Positions 55,749 to 63,942 of a stretch of 64,000 bases of DNA are shown here, in pieces (the stretch's first letter is position 1; each line of letters starts with the position of its first letter). Position numbers and translations under genes: made by a program. This DNA comes from Nocardiopsis terrae (GTDB lineage: Bacteria > Actinomycetota > Actinomycetes > Streptosporangiales > Streptosporangiaceae), in the NCBI RefSeq assembly GCF_014651695.1, contig NZ_BMXJ01000001.1:869862-933861 (forward strand). The letters are read 5' to 3'. The notes beneath the pieces are model-generated. The model was not told the origin of the DNA, made no database searches, and worked only from the letters and a program-made list of their open reading frames with translations.

Positions 55749-57392
55749 CTACTCCCGAGCCCGCACGCTGCTCGGCAACCGGCGCTTGACCACCTTGCCG
55801 GTGGCGTTGCGCGGCAGATCCGCCAGGACCACCACGTCGCGCGGAACGGAGAACCGGCCCAACACCTCGCGCACGTGCATGCGGAGCTCGTTCGGATCGA
55901 CGGAGGAACCCTCGTAGGGCACCACGTACGCCGCGAACCGCTGCCCGAACTCCTCGTCCGGGACCCCCGTCACCACCACCTCGCGCACCGCGGGCATCGT
56001 CACGATCGCCTCCTCCACCGGGCGCGGGAAGACGTTCTCGCCGCCCGAAACGATCATGTCGTCGTCCCGGCCGGACACGTGGAGCAGCCCGTGGACGTCG
56101 ACGTAACCGCGGTCCCCGGTCTCCATCAGCCCGTCGGCCATCCGCTTGCTCCGGCCGCTCGTGTAGCCGTCGAAGAGCATCTCGTTGCCGACGTGGATGG
56201 CACCCCTGCTCCCCTGCGGCACCTCCCGGCCCTGCTCGTCCAGTACCGCGATCCGGGTGCCCAGCGGCGGCCGCCCCGCGGTGGTCGGGGCCGACCGCAG
56301 GTCCTCCGGGGTCGCGATCGTCGCCCACGACACCTCGGTCGACCCGTACAGGTTGTAGACGACGTCCCCGAACACGTCCATGAAGTCACTGATCAACTGC
56401 GGGCTCATCGCCGAACCGCTGCACGCCACGATCCTCAGCGAGGAGGTGTCGTACCTGTCCCGGGTCGACCTCGGCAGGTCCATGATCCGCCTCAGCATCA
56501 CCGGCACCGCGAACAGCGCCGTACACCTGTGCTCCTGGATCGTCCGCAGCACGTCCTCCGGTTCGAACAACCGGCGCATCACCAGGCTCGCCCGCATCGA
56601 CATGCCGAGCTGGACCCCGGCCAGCCCCCAGGTGTGGAAGACCGGTGCGGACACCAGGATCCGGTCCCTGGAGTTCAGCGGAATCCGGGACAGCACCGAG
56701 GCCGCGTCCTGCGGACCCTTCGGGGTGGGACGGCGCGCGCCCTTCGGCGTCCCCGTCGTCCCCGAGGTCAGCACGATCAGCCTGCCCGGCCGCTCCGGAG
56801 GCTCGGGGTCCACCGCGTCGGACCCCCGCTCCCCCTCCGGGAACCGGGGCCCGGGGGCGCCCGACTCCCCCCAGGCCGTCACCCGCGGGAGCTCCGGCGG
56901 CAGCCCGCCGCACAGCTCCTCGAACTCGGCGTCCGCGACGAGCAGCGAGATCTCGTTCTGCTCCACCACGTCGACCAGCGGCCCGGCGGCCAGACCGGTG
57001 TTCAGCAGGACGGCGTCGGCGCCCAGGCGCCCGCAGGCCACCATGGTCTGCACCATCCCGGCGTGGTTGCGGCACAGGATCCCGACCCGGGTTCCCTGCC
57101 CCGCCCCCATGCCGTGCAGCTCCCGCGCCAGGGCACGGCCGAGCAGGTTCATCTGCCCGAACGTGGTACTCCCCGCGTCGTCGATCACGGAGACCTGCCG
57201 GGGGACCCGCTCACCGGCGGCGGCGTAACCGCCCGCGATGGTGGCCCCCCAGGTCCGCAGCGCACGGAGCTGGCGGACCACCCTGTCCGGGCGGCCGGGG
57301 GCGAGGACCCCGGCCCTGACGAGCACCCTCACGACCCGGAGGGTGTGGCGCAGTTTCGACGGTGCGGGCGGACTGCCGGTCTGGGCGGCCAT
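55749..57392 (-). CDS. Fatty-acyl/aryl-CoA ligase (AMP-binding)
   Basis: A 547-residue adenylate-forming enzyme that activates a carboxylic acid as acyl-AMP and transfers it to CoA. Signature motif A3 is LIVLTSGTTGTPKGARRPTP. NLYGSTEVSWATIATPEDLR is A5, METGDRGYVDVHGLLHVSGR carries the ATP-binding A7/A8 blocks with DDDMIVSGGENVFPRPVEEA, and the C-terminal catalytic lysine is in LPRNATGKVVKRRLP. It resembles fatty-acid-CoA ligases of the FadD12/FadD2 type. ATG 57392 is preferred over GTG 57467 because GGAG lies 5 nt upstream. It follows the OhrR-like gene in the same direction but in a separate transcript. Confidence 0.9.
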   Translation of the reverse strand: MAAQTGSPPAPSKLRHTLRVVRVLVRAGVLAPGRPDRVVRQLRALRTWGATIAGGYAAAGERVPRQVSVIDDAGSTTFGQMNLLGRALARELHGMGAGQGTRVGILCRNHAGMVQTMVACGRLGADAVLLNTGLAAGPLVDVVEQNEISLLVADAEFEELCGGLPPELPRVTAWGESGAPGPRFPEGERGSDAVDPEPPERPGRLIVLTSGTTGTPKGARRPTPKGPQDAASVLSRIPLNSRDRILVSAPVFHTWGLAGVQLGMSMRASLVMRRLFEPEDVLRTIQEHRCTALFAVPVMLRRIMDLPRSTRDRYDTSSLRIVACSGSAMSPQLISDFMDVFGDVVYNLYGSTEVSWATIATPEDLRSAPTTAGRPPLGTRIAVLDEQGREVPQGSRGAIHVGNEMLFDGYTSGRSKRMADGLMETGDRGYVDVHGLLHVSGRDDDMIVSGGENVFPRPVEEAIVTMPAVREVVVTGVPDEEFGQRFAAYVVPYEGSSVDPNELRMHVREVLGRFSVPRDVVVLADLPRNATGKVVKRRLPSSVRARE

Positions 57393-57545
57393 GGGGACTC
57401 CGAAGGGGCGTATGGGACGGGCGAAGCGGTCCGCGCCCTCCGGGAAGCCTTCGCCTCGTGACTCCACGGAGTACTGCGACCGTAGGCGAGGGACCCGTAC
57501 CGTTTCTTCTCCTCGGAGTGAGTGACTACCCGCGCGTACTTGTCA

Positions 57546-58271
57546 CTACAGGTCGAACTTCATCGGCGGCTTACTGGGTTCGGGCATGCCTCCCTCGGGC
57601 TCCAAGGTGACACCCACCTGGACGGGTTCGCCCATGTCGTGGGACATCGCCGAGTACCGCCCGTCCGGAGACGGCTCCAGCATCCCCGCGGAACGCATAC
57701 CGTCCTCGTCCACGTACCAGACCTGGTAGGCCATCCCTGGCGGGGTGTCGGGCAGACCCTCCACCACCAGCATCAGAGCGTCCATCTCGTAGGACGTGAA
57801 GGCCGTCGCCCTCGCCTCGTCCCCCAGGGAGCCCTCGTGCATGTGCGTGTCCGGCGCCGCGAGGAGGGCTTCGACCTCGGCGGTGTGCCGGCTCACGTCG
57901 TCCCGGTGGCGGTCGACCGCCACCAGGGCGGCGCCGAGCACCACCGCCACCAGGGCGCACGCGGCGGCCACCAGCCAGGGGAACCGCCCGTACCACCAGC
58001 GGCCCGGTCCCGGAACGACCCCTTCGGGAACGGTGGGCGGGGGGTTCTGCCTGGTCCGCCGAGCGGACGCGCTGATCCGCGACCACAGTTCGGCCGAGGG
58101 CTCCTCCGACTCCGCGTAGGCCATACGGACCAGGGTCTCGCGGAACTCCTCCAGGTCGCGGCGGCACTCGTCGCAGGCGGCAAGGTGGCGTTCGGCCTCG
58201 GCCCGCTCCTCGGGCTCCAGCGCGTCGACCGCGTAACCCGCGATCAGGCCGTGCGCTCGCATGTCGCTCAC
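57546..58271 (-). CDS. rskA: SigK-type anti-sigma factor RskA
   Basis: A 241-residue membrane anti-sigma factor. The N-terminal domain (about residues 1-75) has GYAVDALEPEERAEAERHLA with the HxxxCxxC zinc-finger-like CDECR segment. One membrane helix (about 100-120, PWLVAAACALVAVVLGAALV) is followed by the conserved extracytoplasmic RskA domain (YEMDALMLVVEGLPDTPPGM, YQVWYVDEDGMRSAGMLEPS, VGVTLEPEGGMPEPSKPPM). GTG 58271 overlaps the sigK stop by four bases, so sigma and anti-sigma are coupled. In mycobacteria RskA is cleaved under reducing or metal stress, releasing SigK. Confidence 0.92.
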   Translation of the reverse strand: MSDMRAHGLIAGYAVDALEPEERAEAERHLAACDECRRDLEEFRETLVRMAYAESEEPSAELWSRISASARRTRQNPPPTVPEGVVPGPGRWWYGRFPWLVAAACALVAVVLGAALVAVDRHRDDVSRHTAEVEALLAAPDTHMHEGSLGDEARATAFTSYEMDALMLVVEGLPDTPPGMAYQVWYVDEDGMRSAGMLEPSPDGRYSAMSHDMGEPVQVGVTLEPEGGMPEPSKPPMKFDL

Positions 58272-58885
58272 GTGATCACCCCCAAGCAGTCCCGAAGCCG
58301 GATCAGGCCGTCCCGCAGACGACCCTTCACGGTGGTCAGCGGCACCTTGAGGAGCTCGGCCGCCTCCCGCTGCGTGTGCCCCGTGTAGTAGGTGAGGCGG
58401 ACCACGTCCTTCTGCAACTGCGTGAGCCGGCGCAGACAGCGCCGGACCTTCTCCCGTTCGAGGGTGTTCTCCACGTGCCTCTCGACACCGTCGGCGGGTG
58501 TCGTCTCCGGTTCCAGCCGGCCGGCCGCGGCCACCCGCGCGGTCGCCGACTCCTCCGACCGCACGCGGTCGACCGCCTTGCGGTGGGCTATGACGAGCAC
58601 CCAGGAACGTGCGGTGCCCCGTTCCGGAGCGAAACGCCCGCAGTTCCGCCACACGTCGAGGAAGACCTCCTGGGCCACCTCCTCGGACTGAGCCTCGTCC
58701 AGGAGCACCCTGCGGACCACCCCGAACACCGGGCCGCTCAGCTCCCGGTACACACGCTCGAACGCGGCGAAGTCGCCGAGGGCCGTCTGCCGCACCAAGG
58801 ACGCCAGGTCCTCGTCCGACAGGGCGGATCCGCGGCCGGGCCCTCTGGCACCCGTCCTGATACCACTCACCTGTTCCACTGCCAT
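58268..58885 (-). CDS. sigK: ECF sigma factor SigK
   Basis: A 205-residue ECF sigma factor. Region 2 (about residues 25-95) contains LGDFAAFERVYRELSGPVFG and QSEEVAQEVFLDVWRNCGRF. Region 4 (about 135-195) has LTYYTGHTQREAAELLKVPL with the recognition helix TTVKGRLRDGLIRLRD. Pairing with rskA and proximity to a membrane sulfite-oxidase-like enzyme and envelope lipoprotein echo the mycobacterial SigK regulon (MPT70/MPT83 locus). ATG 58885 is provisional: GGAGG lies only 3 nt upstream, and GTG 58879 would be spaced better. It is divergent from the oxidoreductase at 59016, so a shared promoter region is likely. Confidence 0.9.
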   Translation of the reverse strand: MAVEQVSGIRTGARGPGRGSALSDEDLASLVRQTALGDFAAFERVYRELSGPVFGVVRRVLLDEAQSEEVAQEVFLDVWRNCGRFAPERGTARSWVLVIAHRKAVDRVRSEESATARVAAAGRLEPETTPADGVERHVENTLEREKVRRCLRRLTQLQKDVVRLTYYTGHTQREAAELLKVPLTTVKGRLRDGLIRLRDCLGVIT

Positions 58886-59015
58886 CTTCCTCCCAGCGCC
58901 GTCACCCCGGCATTCGGTGCCAGGCGCCCGGAGGAGACGCCCCCGGAGAGGGATGGTTACCTTTTCGTGATCATATGGTACGTCTCCTTCGCGCCGACGG
59001 CTCCGAACCAGGGGC

Positions 59016-60584
59016 ATGTTCGACACCAACCGCACCACGGGCCCGGTCCCGGGAGCGATCGCCGGTCTCGTCGCGACCGGGGCCGCACTCGCCGTCGCCG
59101 AGGTCGTGGGCGCCCTCGTCTCCCGGTCGGGGTCGACCCCGGTCCTGGCAGTCGGTGACGCGGTCGTCGACCTGACGCCGCAGCCGTTGAAGCAGTTCGC
59201 CGTCGACACCTTCGGCACCGCGGACAAGATCGCCCTGTTCGTCGGTATGGGCGTCATCCTCCTCGCGTTCGCGGCCGTTCTGGGCGCCTGGTCCGGGAAA
59301 CGGCGCCGGATCGGATACGCGGGCATCGCTGTGTTCGCGGCCGTGGGCCTGGCCGCCGCGCTCACCCGGCCCGACAGCGACGTGCTCGACGCACTACCGA
59401 CCCTCGCGGGCGCCCTCGCCTGCGCCGCCGTCCTGCTCTGGCTCCTCCGGATCGCCGGGACCGGCCCGGCCGAGCCGACCGGTGACGGACCACCCCCTCA
59501 GGGTTTCGACCGCCGACGGTTCGCCCTCGTCGCGGGTGTCGCCGCTGCCGCCTCGGCGGGCGCGGGAGCCGCGGCCCGGGCACTCGCCGGCTCCGGTGCG
59601 GAGCTGTCCAGATCAGACGTCCTGCTGCCGCGCCCGGCGTTCCCGGCGGCACCCGTCCCGGACGGCGCGGACCTGGAGATCGACGGGCTCGCCCCCTTCC
59701 TGACGCCCAACTCGGACTTCTACCGGATCGACACCGCCCTGTCGGTCCCCCGCGTGGACGCCGCCGCCTGGGAGCTGCGGATCCACGGTCTGGGCGCCAG
59801 GGAGCGCGTGTACACCTTCGCCGACCTGCTCGCCCGGAACGACCTCACCGAACGCGACATCACCCTGGCCTGTGTCTCGAACCCGGTCGGCGGCGACTAC
59901 GTGGGCAACGCCCGGTGGATCGGGGTCCCCCTGGCGGCCCTGCTGGCGGAGGCCGGGGTGCGTTCTCCCCGGGACGGCGGGCGTGCGGACCAACTGGTGT
60001 CGCGCTCACAGGACGGGATGACCATCGGAACGCCCGTCGCCGACGTGATGGACGGCCGGGACGCGCTCATCGCTGTCGGCATGAACGGACGCCCGCTCCC
60101 CCACGAGCACGGATTCCCCGCCCGCATGGTGGTCCCGGGCCTCTACGGCTACGTGTCGGCGTGCAAGTGGATCGTCGAGATCGAGCTGACCACGTTCGAC
60201 GCGTTCGACGCCTACTGGGTACCGCGCGGTTGGTCCGCGCGGGGTCCGGTGAAGACGCAGTCGCGCATCGACACGCCCCGTGCGTCCTCCACCGTCGGGG
60301 CCGGAACGGTGACCGTCGCGGGGGTGGCCTGGGCGCAGCACACCGGAATCGACGAGGTCGAGGTCCGGGTGGACGGCGGAGAGTGGCAGCGGGCGGGCCT
60401 GGCGGCGGAGGACACCGCCGACACCTGGCGCCAGTGGGTCTTCGACTGGGCTGCCGAACCGGGGGAGCATGAGATCACCGTGCGTGCGACCGACCGGCGG
60501 GACAGGACCCAGACCGCCGACTCCGCTCCCCCGGCCCCCGACGGGGCGACCGGCCACCACACCGTCCGGGTCACCGTCGAATGA
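59016..60584 (+). CDS. Membrane-anchored molybdopterin (sulfite-oxidase-like) oxidoreductase
   Basis: A 522-residue enzyme. The first 150 residues form four membrane helices; a twin-arginine-like RRRFALVAGVAAAASAG follows at about 168 and suggests Tat insertion of the catalytic part. The molybdenum domain (about 215-400) has TLACVSNPVGGDYVGNARWI with the molybdenum-ligand Cys286, and LPHEHGFPARMVVPGLYGYV. A C-terminal Ig-like dimerisation domain (about 415-522) ends VRVTVE. It resembles SUOX-fold proteins of actinobacterial SigK regions. A haem partner is not encoded nearby, so the electron acceptor is unknown. ATG 59016 follows AGGGG. An acidic lipoprotein gene follows after 93 bp. Confidence 0.9.
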   Translation: MFDTNRTTGPVPGAIAGLVATGAALAVAEVVGALVSRSGSTPVLAVGDAVVDLTPQPLKQFAVDTFGTADKIALFVGMGVILLAFAAVLGAWSGKRRRIGYAGIAVFAAVGLAAALTRPDSDVLDALPTLAGALACAAVLLWLLRIAGTGPAEPTGDGPPPQGFDRRRFALVAGVAAAASAGAGAAARALAGSGAELSRSDVLLPRPAFPAAPVPDGADLEIDGLAPFLTPNSDFYRIDTALSVPRVDAAAWELRIHGLGARERVYTFADLLARNDLTERDITLACVSNPVGGDYVGNARWIGVPLAALLAEAGVRSPRDGGRADQLVSRSQDGMTIGTPVADVMDGRDALIAVGMNGRPLPHEHGFPARMVVPGLYGYVSACKWIVEIELTTFDAFDAYWVPRGWSARGPVKTQSRIDTPRASSTVGAGTVTVAGVAWAQHTGIDEVEVRVDGGEWQRAGLAAEDTADTWRQWVFDWAAEPGEHEITVRATDRRDRTQTADSAPPAPDGATGHHTVRVTVE

Positions 60585-60677
60585 CGGCGTCCCCACAGAG
60601 CTCCCGCGCACCAGGCGCGGGGAGTGCCGGCCCAAGAACCGGTACGAAGGTACGAGAACCGAACAGCAGGAGAGATG

Positions 60678-60965
60678 ATGACCGCTTCCGCCACCAGCAC
60701 TGTGCGCCGGCTCCTCGTCGCCGGGGCCATCAGTTTCACCGCGGCCCTGACCATGGCGGCCTGTGAGAACACCTCCTCCGACGATCCCGCTGTGGAGAGC
60801 GAGGAGATGGAGGACGAGGAGATGGAGGAAGAGGACTCCATGGAGGAGGACTCCATGGAGGACGGGGAGGACGAGGACTCCATGGACGACGGCATGGGTG
60901 ACGAGGAGTCCATGGACGAGGACATGGACGAGGAGATGGACGAGGAGATGGACGACGACAGCTGA
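60678..60965 (+). CDS. Extremely acidic methionine-rich lipoprotein
   Basis: A 95-residue small protein. The signal sequence (residues 1-26, RRLLVAGAISFTAALTMA) ends at a cysteine (AACEN), consistent with a lipoprotein anchor. From about residue 34 onward it is almost entirely Asp, Glu, Ser and Met in EDSME-type repeats (ESEEMEDEEMEEEDSMEEDS, later DEDMDEEMDEEMDDDS) with no Lys or Arg. The second ATG, 60678, is better spaced from AGGAG than 60675. Such a tail could sequester metal ions or act as a redox buffer through methionines. It directly follows the SigK-linked molybdoenzyme. I know no named family, and I infer the role only from composition and context. Confidence 0.75.
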   Translation: MTASATSTVRRLLVAGAISFTAALTMAACENTSSDDPAVESEEMEDEEMEEEDSMEEDSMEDGEDEDSMDDGMGDEESMDEDMDEEMDEEMDDDS

Positions 60966-60978
60966 CGCCGCGCCGGTC

Positions 60979-61013
60979 CCATGGCTCCTCGGCACGGGGC
61001 CGAGGAGCCATGG
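60979..61013. terminator. Bidirectional terminator after the acidic lipoprotein
   Basis: A perfect 14-bp stem (60979-60992 with 61000-61013) and a 7-nt loop lie between the convergent lipoprotein and secreted-protein genes. Confidence 0.85.
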
Positions 61014-61073
61014 TCCCGGGTGACCGGTTCCGGGGGTCACTGACTCACGTCAGCGGCCCCGGAACACGGCTTC

Positions 61074-61745
61074 TCAGGAAACGGTGATCGGCGCGGACGG
61101 GTTGTCGGCGTTGGTCACCTCGTAGGTGGCGGTGAAGTCCGACTCCGTCGCGTTGGTCGGGCACCCGAAACCGCCCTCGACCACGACCGGAGCCGAGGTG
61201 TCGAAGGCCAGCGTGGAGGCCGGGTCGCCGTTGGTCCAGGTGCCGCTGATGGCGGCTTCGGCCTCGGGGCTGACCGTGGCGGTGCACGAAGCCAGGCCGC
61301 TGGTGGTGACCACGATGCCTCCGGCCGGAACCATCATCGTTCCGGTGGAGGGCGATCCGGCCTGCATCGACATCTCCCACACCGCGTCGTTCACGGTCAC
61401 GTCCGCGCCCACGAAGGCCATGTTCGTGTCGCAGTCGTCGAAGTTCGGTGCCTGAATGGTCCCCGAGACAGGGCCGTCGGGGTTGTGGTTGTCCGGGGCG
61501 TCCGGGACGAGGTTGTGCCCGCCGCCGGGCATGGTGGCGGAGACCTCGCAGGTGACGATGGTGGAACCGGCGGAGAGGGTCGCCGTTCCGGTCATGGACG
61601 CGGAGAAGGCGGCGCCGGCGGGCTCGACGGTGGTCGGGTTCGCCTGCGCGGCGAGGGCGGGGCCGCCCCAGGCCAGGACGAGCGCCCCGGCACCAGCGAC
61701 GGCGAGGCAGGAGCGGTTGCGGGATCTCGGTTGCGGAACCGACAT
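61074..61745 (-). CDS. Secreted beta-rich protein of the DUF6230/DUF6114 cassette
   Basis: A 223-residue exported protein. The signal peptide (about residues 1-33, LAVAGAGALVLAWGGPALAA) is followed by a Thr/Ser/Gly-rich beta domain with four cysteines that can form two disulfides (TIVTCEVSATMPGG, FDDCDTNMAFVGADVTV, LASCTATVSPEAEAAISG, GFGCPTNATESDFTATYE). I do not recognise an enzyme fold; an adhesive or Ig-like structure is plausible. ATG 61745 is the natural start of the signal. It lies 187 bp after the DUF6114 gene on the same strand and may be co-transcribed with it. Confidence 0.72.
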   Translation of the reverse strand: MSVPQPRSRNRSCLAVAGAGALVLAWGGPALAAQANPTTVEPAGAAFSASMTGTATLSAGSTIVTCEVSATMPGGGHNLVPDAPDNHNPDGPVSGTIQAPNFDDCDTNMAFVGADVTVNDAVWEMSMQAGSPSTGTMMVPAGGIVVTTSGLASCTATVSPEAEAAISGTWTNGDPASTLAFDTSAPVVVEGGFGCPTNATESDFTATYEVTNADNPSAPITVS

Positions 61746-61932
61746 GAGTACTCCTTGTGTGTGACGGCCGGACGGCACACTGCGGGCGCCCGGCGGCAAC
61801 TGGGGGTGTTGTTCGCGCCGACGTAGGTAGATGTCACTTGCCGGAGGACAACCGGAGACGCACGGGGCGGGATACTGCCCCGCGCGCCTCCGGAGGATCA
61901 GTAGCCCCGAAGCGCCCGGAAACAGGGAGCGG

Positions 61933-62418
61933 TCAGTCTTCGGCCGTGGTGGAGGCCGGGAGGGGCACCGTTTCGGCTTCACCCTCCGACGACTCTCCCC
62001 CGCGCCCCCTTCTCCGGGTTCCCTTCCGCCCGAACCGCCGTTTCCGGGGCGGGCGTGCGACGGGCCGCCAGGAAAAGGCCAGGCCGCCGCCGACCAACGC
62101 CAGGAGTGTGCCGATCACCAGGCCGCCGAGGTTGGACAGGATGAGTGCGCCCAACCCGAGGAACCCGGCCAGCGAACCGGTGATGACGTGCTGGTTCGGG
62201 GTGAACCAGGTGACCGCTCCGAGGACGATCAGCATCCCGCTGAACACCAGGGAGGACACCCCGGCGACACCGGTGTGGATCATCAGTTCCACCGGCATCG
62301 CCACGAGCGCGCCCATCTCGATCCCGGCGAGGATCATCAGGAGCCCTCCCGCGAAGGGTCGCCGCCTGGACCAGTTGCGCCAGGCGGTCCACAGGCTCCG
62401 GAAGGACCTCAGAAGCAC
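61933..62418 (-). CDS. DUF6114 membrane protein
   Basis: A 161-residue protein with four membrane helices: PFAGGLLMILAGIEMGALVA, TGVAGVSSLVFSGMLIVLGA, HVITGSLAGFLGLGALILSN and LGGLVIGTLLALVGGGLAFS. They are framed by basic ends (WRNWSRRRPFAGG and RRFGRKGTRRRGRGGE). This is the DUF6114 pattern, found in actinomycetes always next to DUF6230. GTG 62418 overlaps the DUF6230 stop by ten bases, so the pair is translationally coupled. Function is unknown; a membrane partner for the exported DUF6230 protein is inferred. Confidence 0.88.
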   Translation of the reverse strand: MLLRSFRSLWTAWRNWSRRRPFAGGLLMILAGIEMGALVAMPVELMIHTGVAGVSSLVFSGMLIVLGAVTWFTPNQHVITGSLAGFLGLGALILSNLGGLVIGTLLALVGGGLAFSWRPVARPPRKRRFGRKGTRRRGRGGESSEGEAETVPLPASTTAED

Positions 62419-63059
62419 TCGTTGCTCCCACTGCTGATGCCGAGGCTCAGGTCAGCCAGCCGGAAGGTCCCGGCGGTGGCGGAGATGGCGGTCTGCTCGA
62501 GGTCCTCGACGTAGATCGTGTCGGACTGCATGCCGAAGAGGTCGTTGAATCCCTTCGCGGCCTCCGGACCCTTGTCCAGGGTGGAGGCGTCCCGGCCGAT
62601 CTCCATGTTGTTGAACTCGGCGTTGCCGTCCATCTGCTCCATGTCGATGATCAGGTTGCTCGCCTGGACGGGGGTGTCCCCGGTTCCTGCGGTCAGCTGG
62701 AGCGAGACCTGCCCGATGATCGGCATCTCGGTGAGTACCGACTGGCACAGGTTGTTGAGCTCGGCCTCGCGGATACCGGCGACTGCGGTCGGTACGGCCT
62801 CGCCGCGGATGGTCTCGTTGACCCAGCCGTACTGCACGAACCCCTCACCCTGGAGTTCGTCGGCGGAGATCTTGAACTCCTGGCCGGAGACGGTGAAGGA
62901 GGCGGCGAGCGCTCCCGAGGCCATGGCGACCAGGATGCCTCCGACCGCGGCCGTCGCTGGGACGGAGAACAGGGCGAAGCGCTTCCAGCTGGTGTGGCTC
63001 TCGGGTGTCTCCGCGGCGTCGACGGAACCCTCGGCCGTGTCGGGGGATGTGGTGTCCAT
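62409..63059 (-). CDS. DUF6230 exported/membrane-anchored protein
   Basis: A 216-residue protein with a disordered acidic N-terminus, one membrane anchor or signal (about residues 28-52, FALFSVPATAAVGGILVAMA) and an exterior beta-rich domain. That domain has FTVSGQEFKISADELQGEGF, YGWVNETIRGEAVPTAVAGI, LTAGTGDTPVQASNLIIDME and a C-terminal cysteine (GISSGSNECF) able to pair with the one in NNLCQSVLTEMP. This is the DUF6230 family, annotated cautiously as cholesterol esterase in some genomes without biochemical support I can point to. ATG 63059 is the start. It is the first gene of the cassette with DUF6114 and the secreted protein. Confidence 0.88.
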   Translation of the reverse strand: MDTTSPDTAEGSVDAAETPESHTSWKRFALFSVPATAAVGGILVAMASGALAASFTVSGQEFKISADELQGEGFVQYGWVNETIRGEAVPTAVAGIREAELNNLCQSVLTEMPIIGQVSLQLTAGTGDTPVQASNLIIDMEQMDGNAEFNNMEIGRDASTLDKGPEAAKGFNDLFGMQSDTIYVEDLEQTAISATAGTFRLADLSLGISSGSNECF

Positions 63060-63910
63060 GCGAGTCCTTCCCTGGGTGCATGGCCGCGCTGCGCCCGCCG
63101 TCCCCCCGAACATCCGGCACGCGGCCTGGTCTGATTTCCCCGTGTAGCGGGGTGGCACCGGACCAGAATCGGTTCCAGTAACGCTGCACATCATGTATCG
63201 GAGCCGGTCGGATTTCAAGGGTGTTAAGAGAACTTTTGTGTCTTCCCCGTTCTTTCCGAGAATGATCTTGCATGTGGCTGCCAAAGCTCTGACGTGCGGC
63301 GATGTCAACAAAGTGGTGCATGCGAGGTCAACGTCAACGGGGGCCGCCCATTCTTCGTCGACAGTGCTGTTCCGGGTCGGTCACGGCTTGGAGAAGAACG
63401 TGATCCTGGAAGGCGCTCTCCTTTGTCATCGGGGTGAGGGGTTTCCTTCTCCGAGTTCCTCATTTCGGTGAGTGGTCGTGACCTGTGGGGCCCAGGGGGC
63501 GGCCAGGCAGGAAGCCAGGGGGCGGCCAGGCAGGAAGGATGAAGAACGCGCGCACGCGCGTGCGTGAGGGGAGGGCTGTGTCCCGACAGGGGTCGGCGCA
63601 CGGGGGCGGCCCGGCCCTCGGGCCCAGGGACCGCTGGGCTTGCAGTGACCGGGGACACAGGCGTTTCGGTTTGCTTGGGGTGGGGGCCACGGGTAATGTT
63701 CTCCAGGTCGCCGCGGGACGGCGGGCGGAGCCACTTCAGGGTTCCAGCCCAGAACCGGGCCGCGATCACAGACACCTCTTCCGAAACAGAGTGGTTCGAG
63801 CAGTGCTCGGAACATGTAAACTTCGGAGAGCCGCTTCAAAAGCCCGGTGGAAACGCCAAGGCAAACGAAGCACACGGGCTTTACCCCGAACAGGAATGAC
63901 ACAAACCGCC
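63060..63910. other. Gene-poor region upstream of the DUF6230 cassette
   Basis: About 850 bp without a supportable gene. Frames on both strands lack ribosome-binding sites and recognisable domains. The section 63480-63560 has a tandem repeat and alternating GCGCGCAC purine-pyrimidine sequence. From about 63760 the base composition falls towards A/T, consistent with a promoter and leader. Confidence 0.5.
63492..63537. repeat. Tandem 23-bp repeat, two copies
   Basis: The unit CCAGGGGGCGGCCAGGCAGG plus AAG occurs twice, head to tail, without mismatch (63492-63514 and 63515-63537). It probably arose by slippage. Confidence 0.85.
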
Positions 63911-63913
63911 AGT

Positions 63914-63942
63914 TTGGCGGGGCGCGGAACACCTGATAAAGT
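63914..63942 (+). promoter_or_regulatory. Strong stable-RNA-type promoter candidate at the window edge
   Basis: TTGGCG (63914-63919) and TAAAGT (63937-63942) are separated by exactly 17 bp. They are followed by an A-rich, gene-less leader running off the window, and preceded by an A/T-richer upstream region. This resembles actinobacterial rRNA promoters, so an rRNA operon may start just beyond base 64000. Confidence 0.4.

Noticed and set aside
56645..57319. Arg/Pro-rich plus-strand frames opposite the acyl-CoA ligase
   Set aside because: Shadow of the ligase; composition is non-protein-like and there is no ribosome-binding site.
63492..63537. The 23-bp tandem repeat as the start of a CRISPR array
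   Set aside because: Two abutting copies with no spacers and no cas genes in the window.
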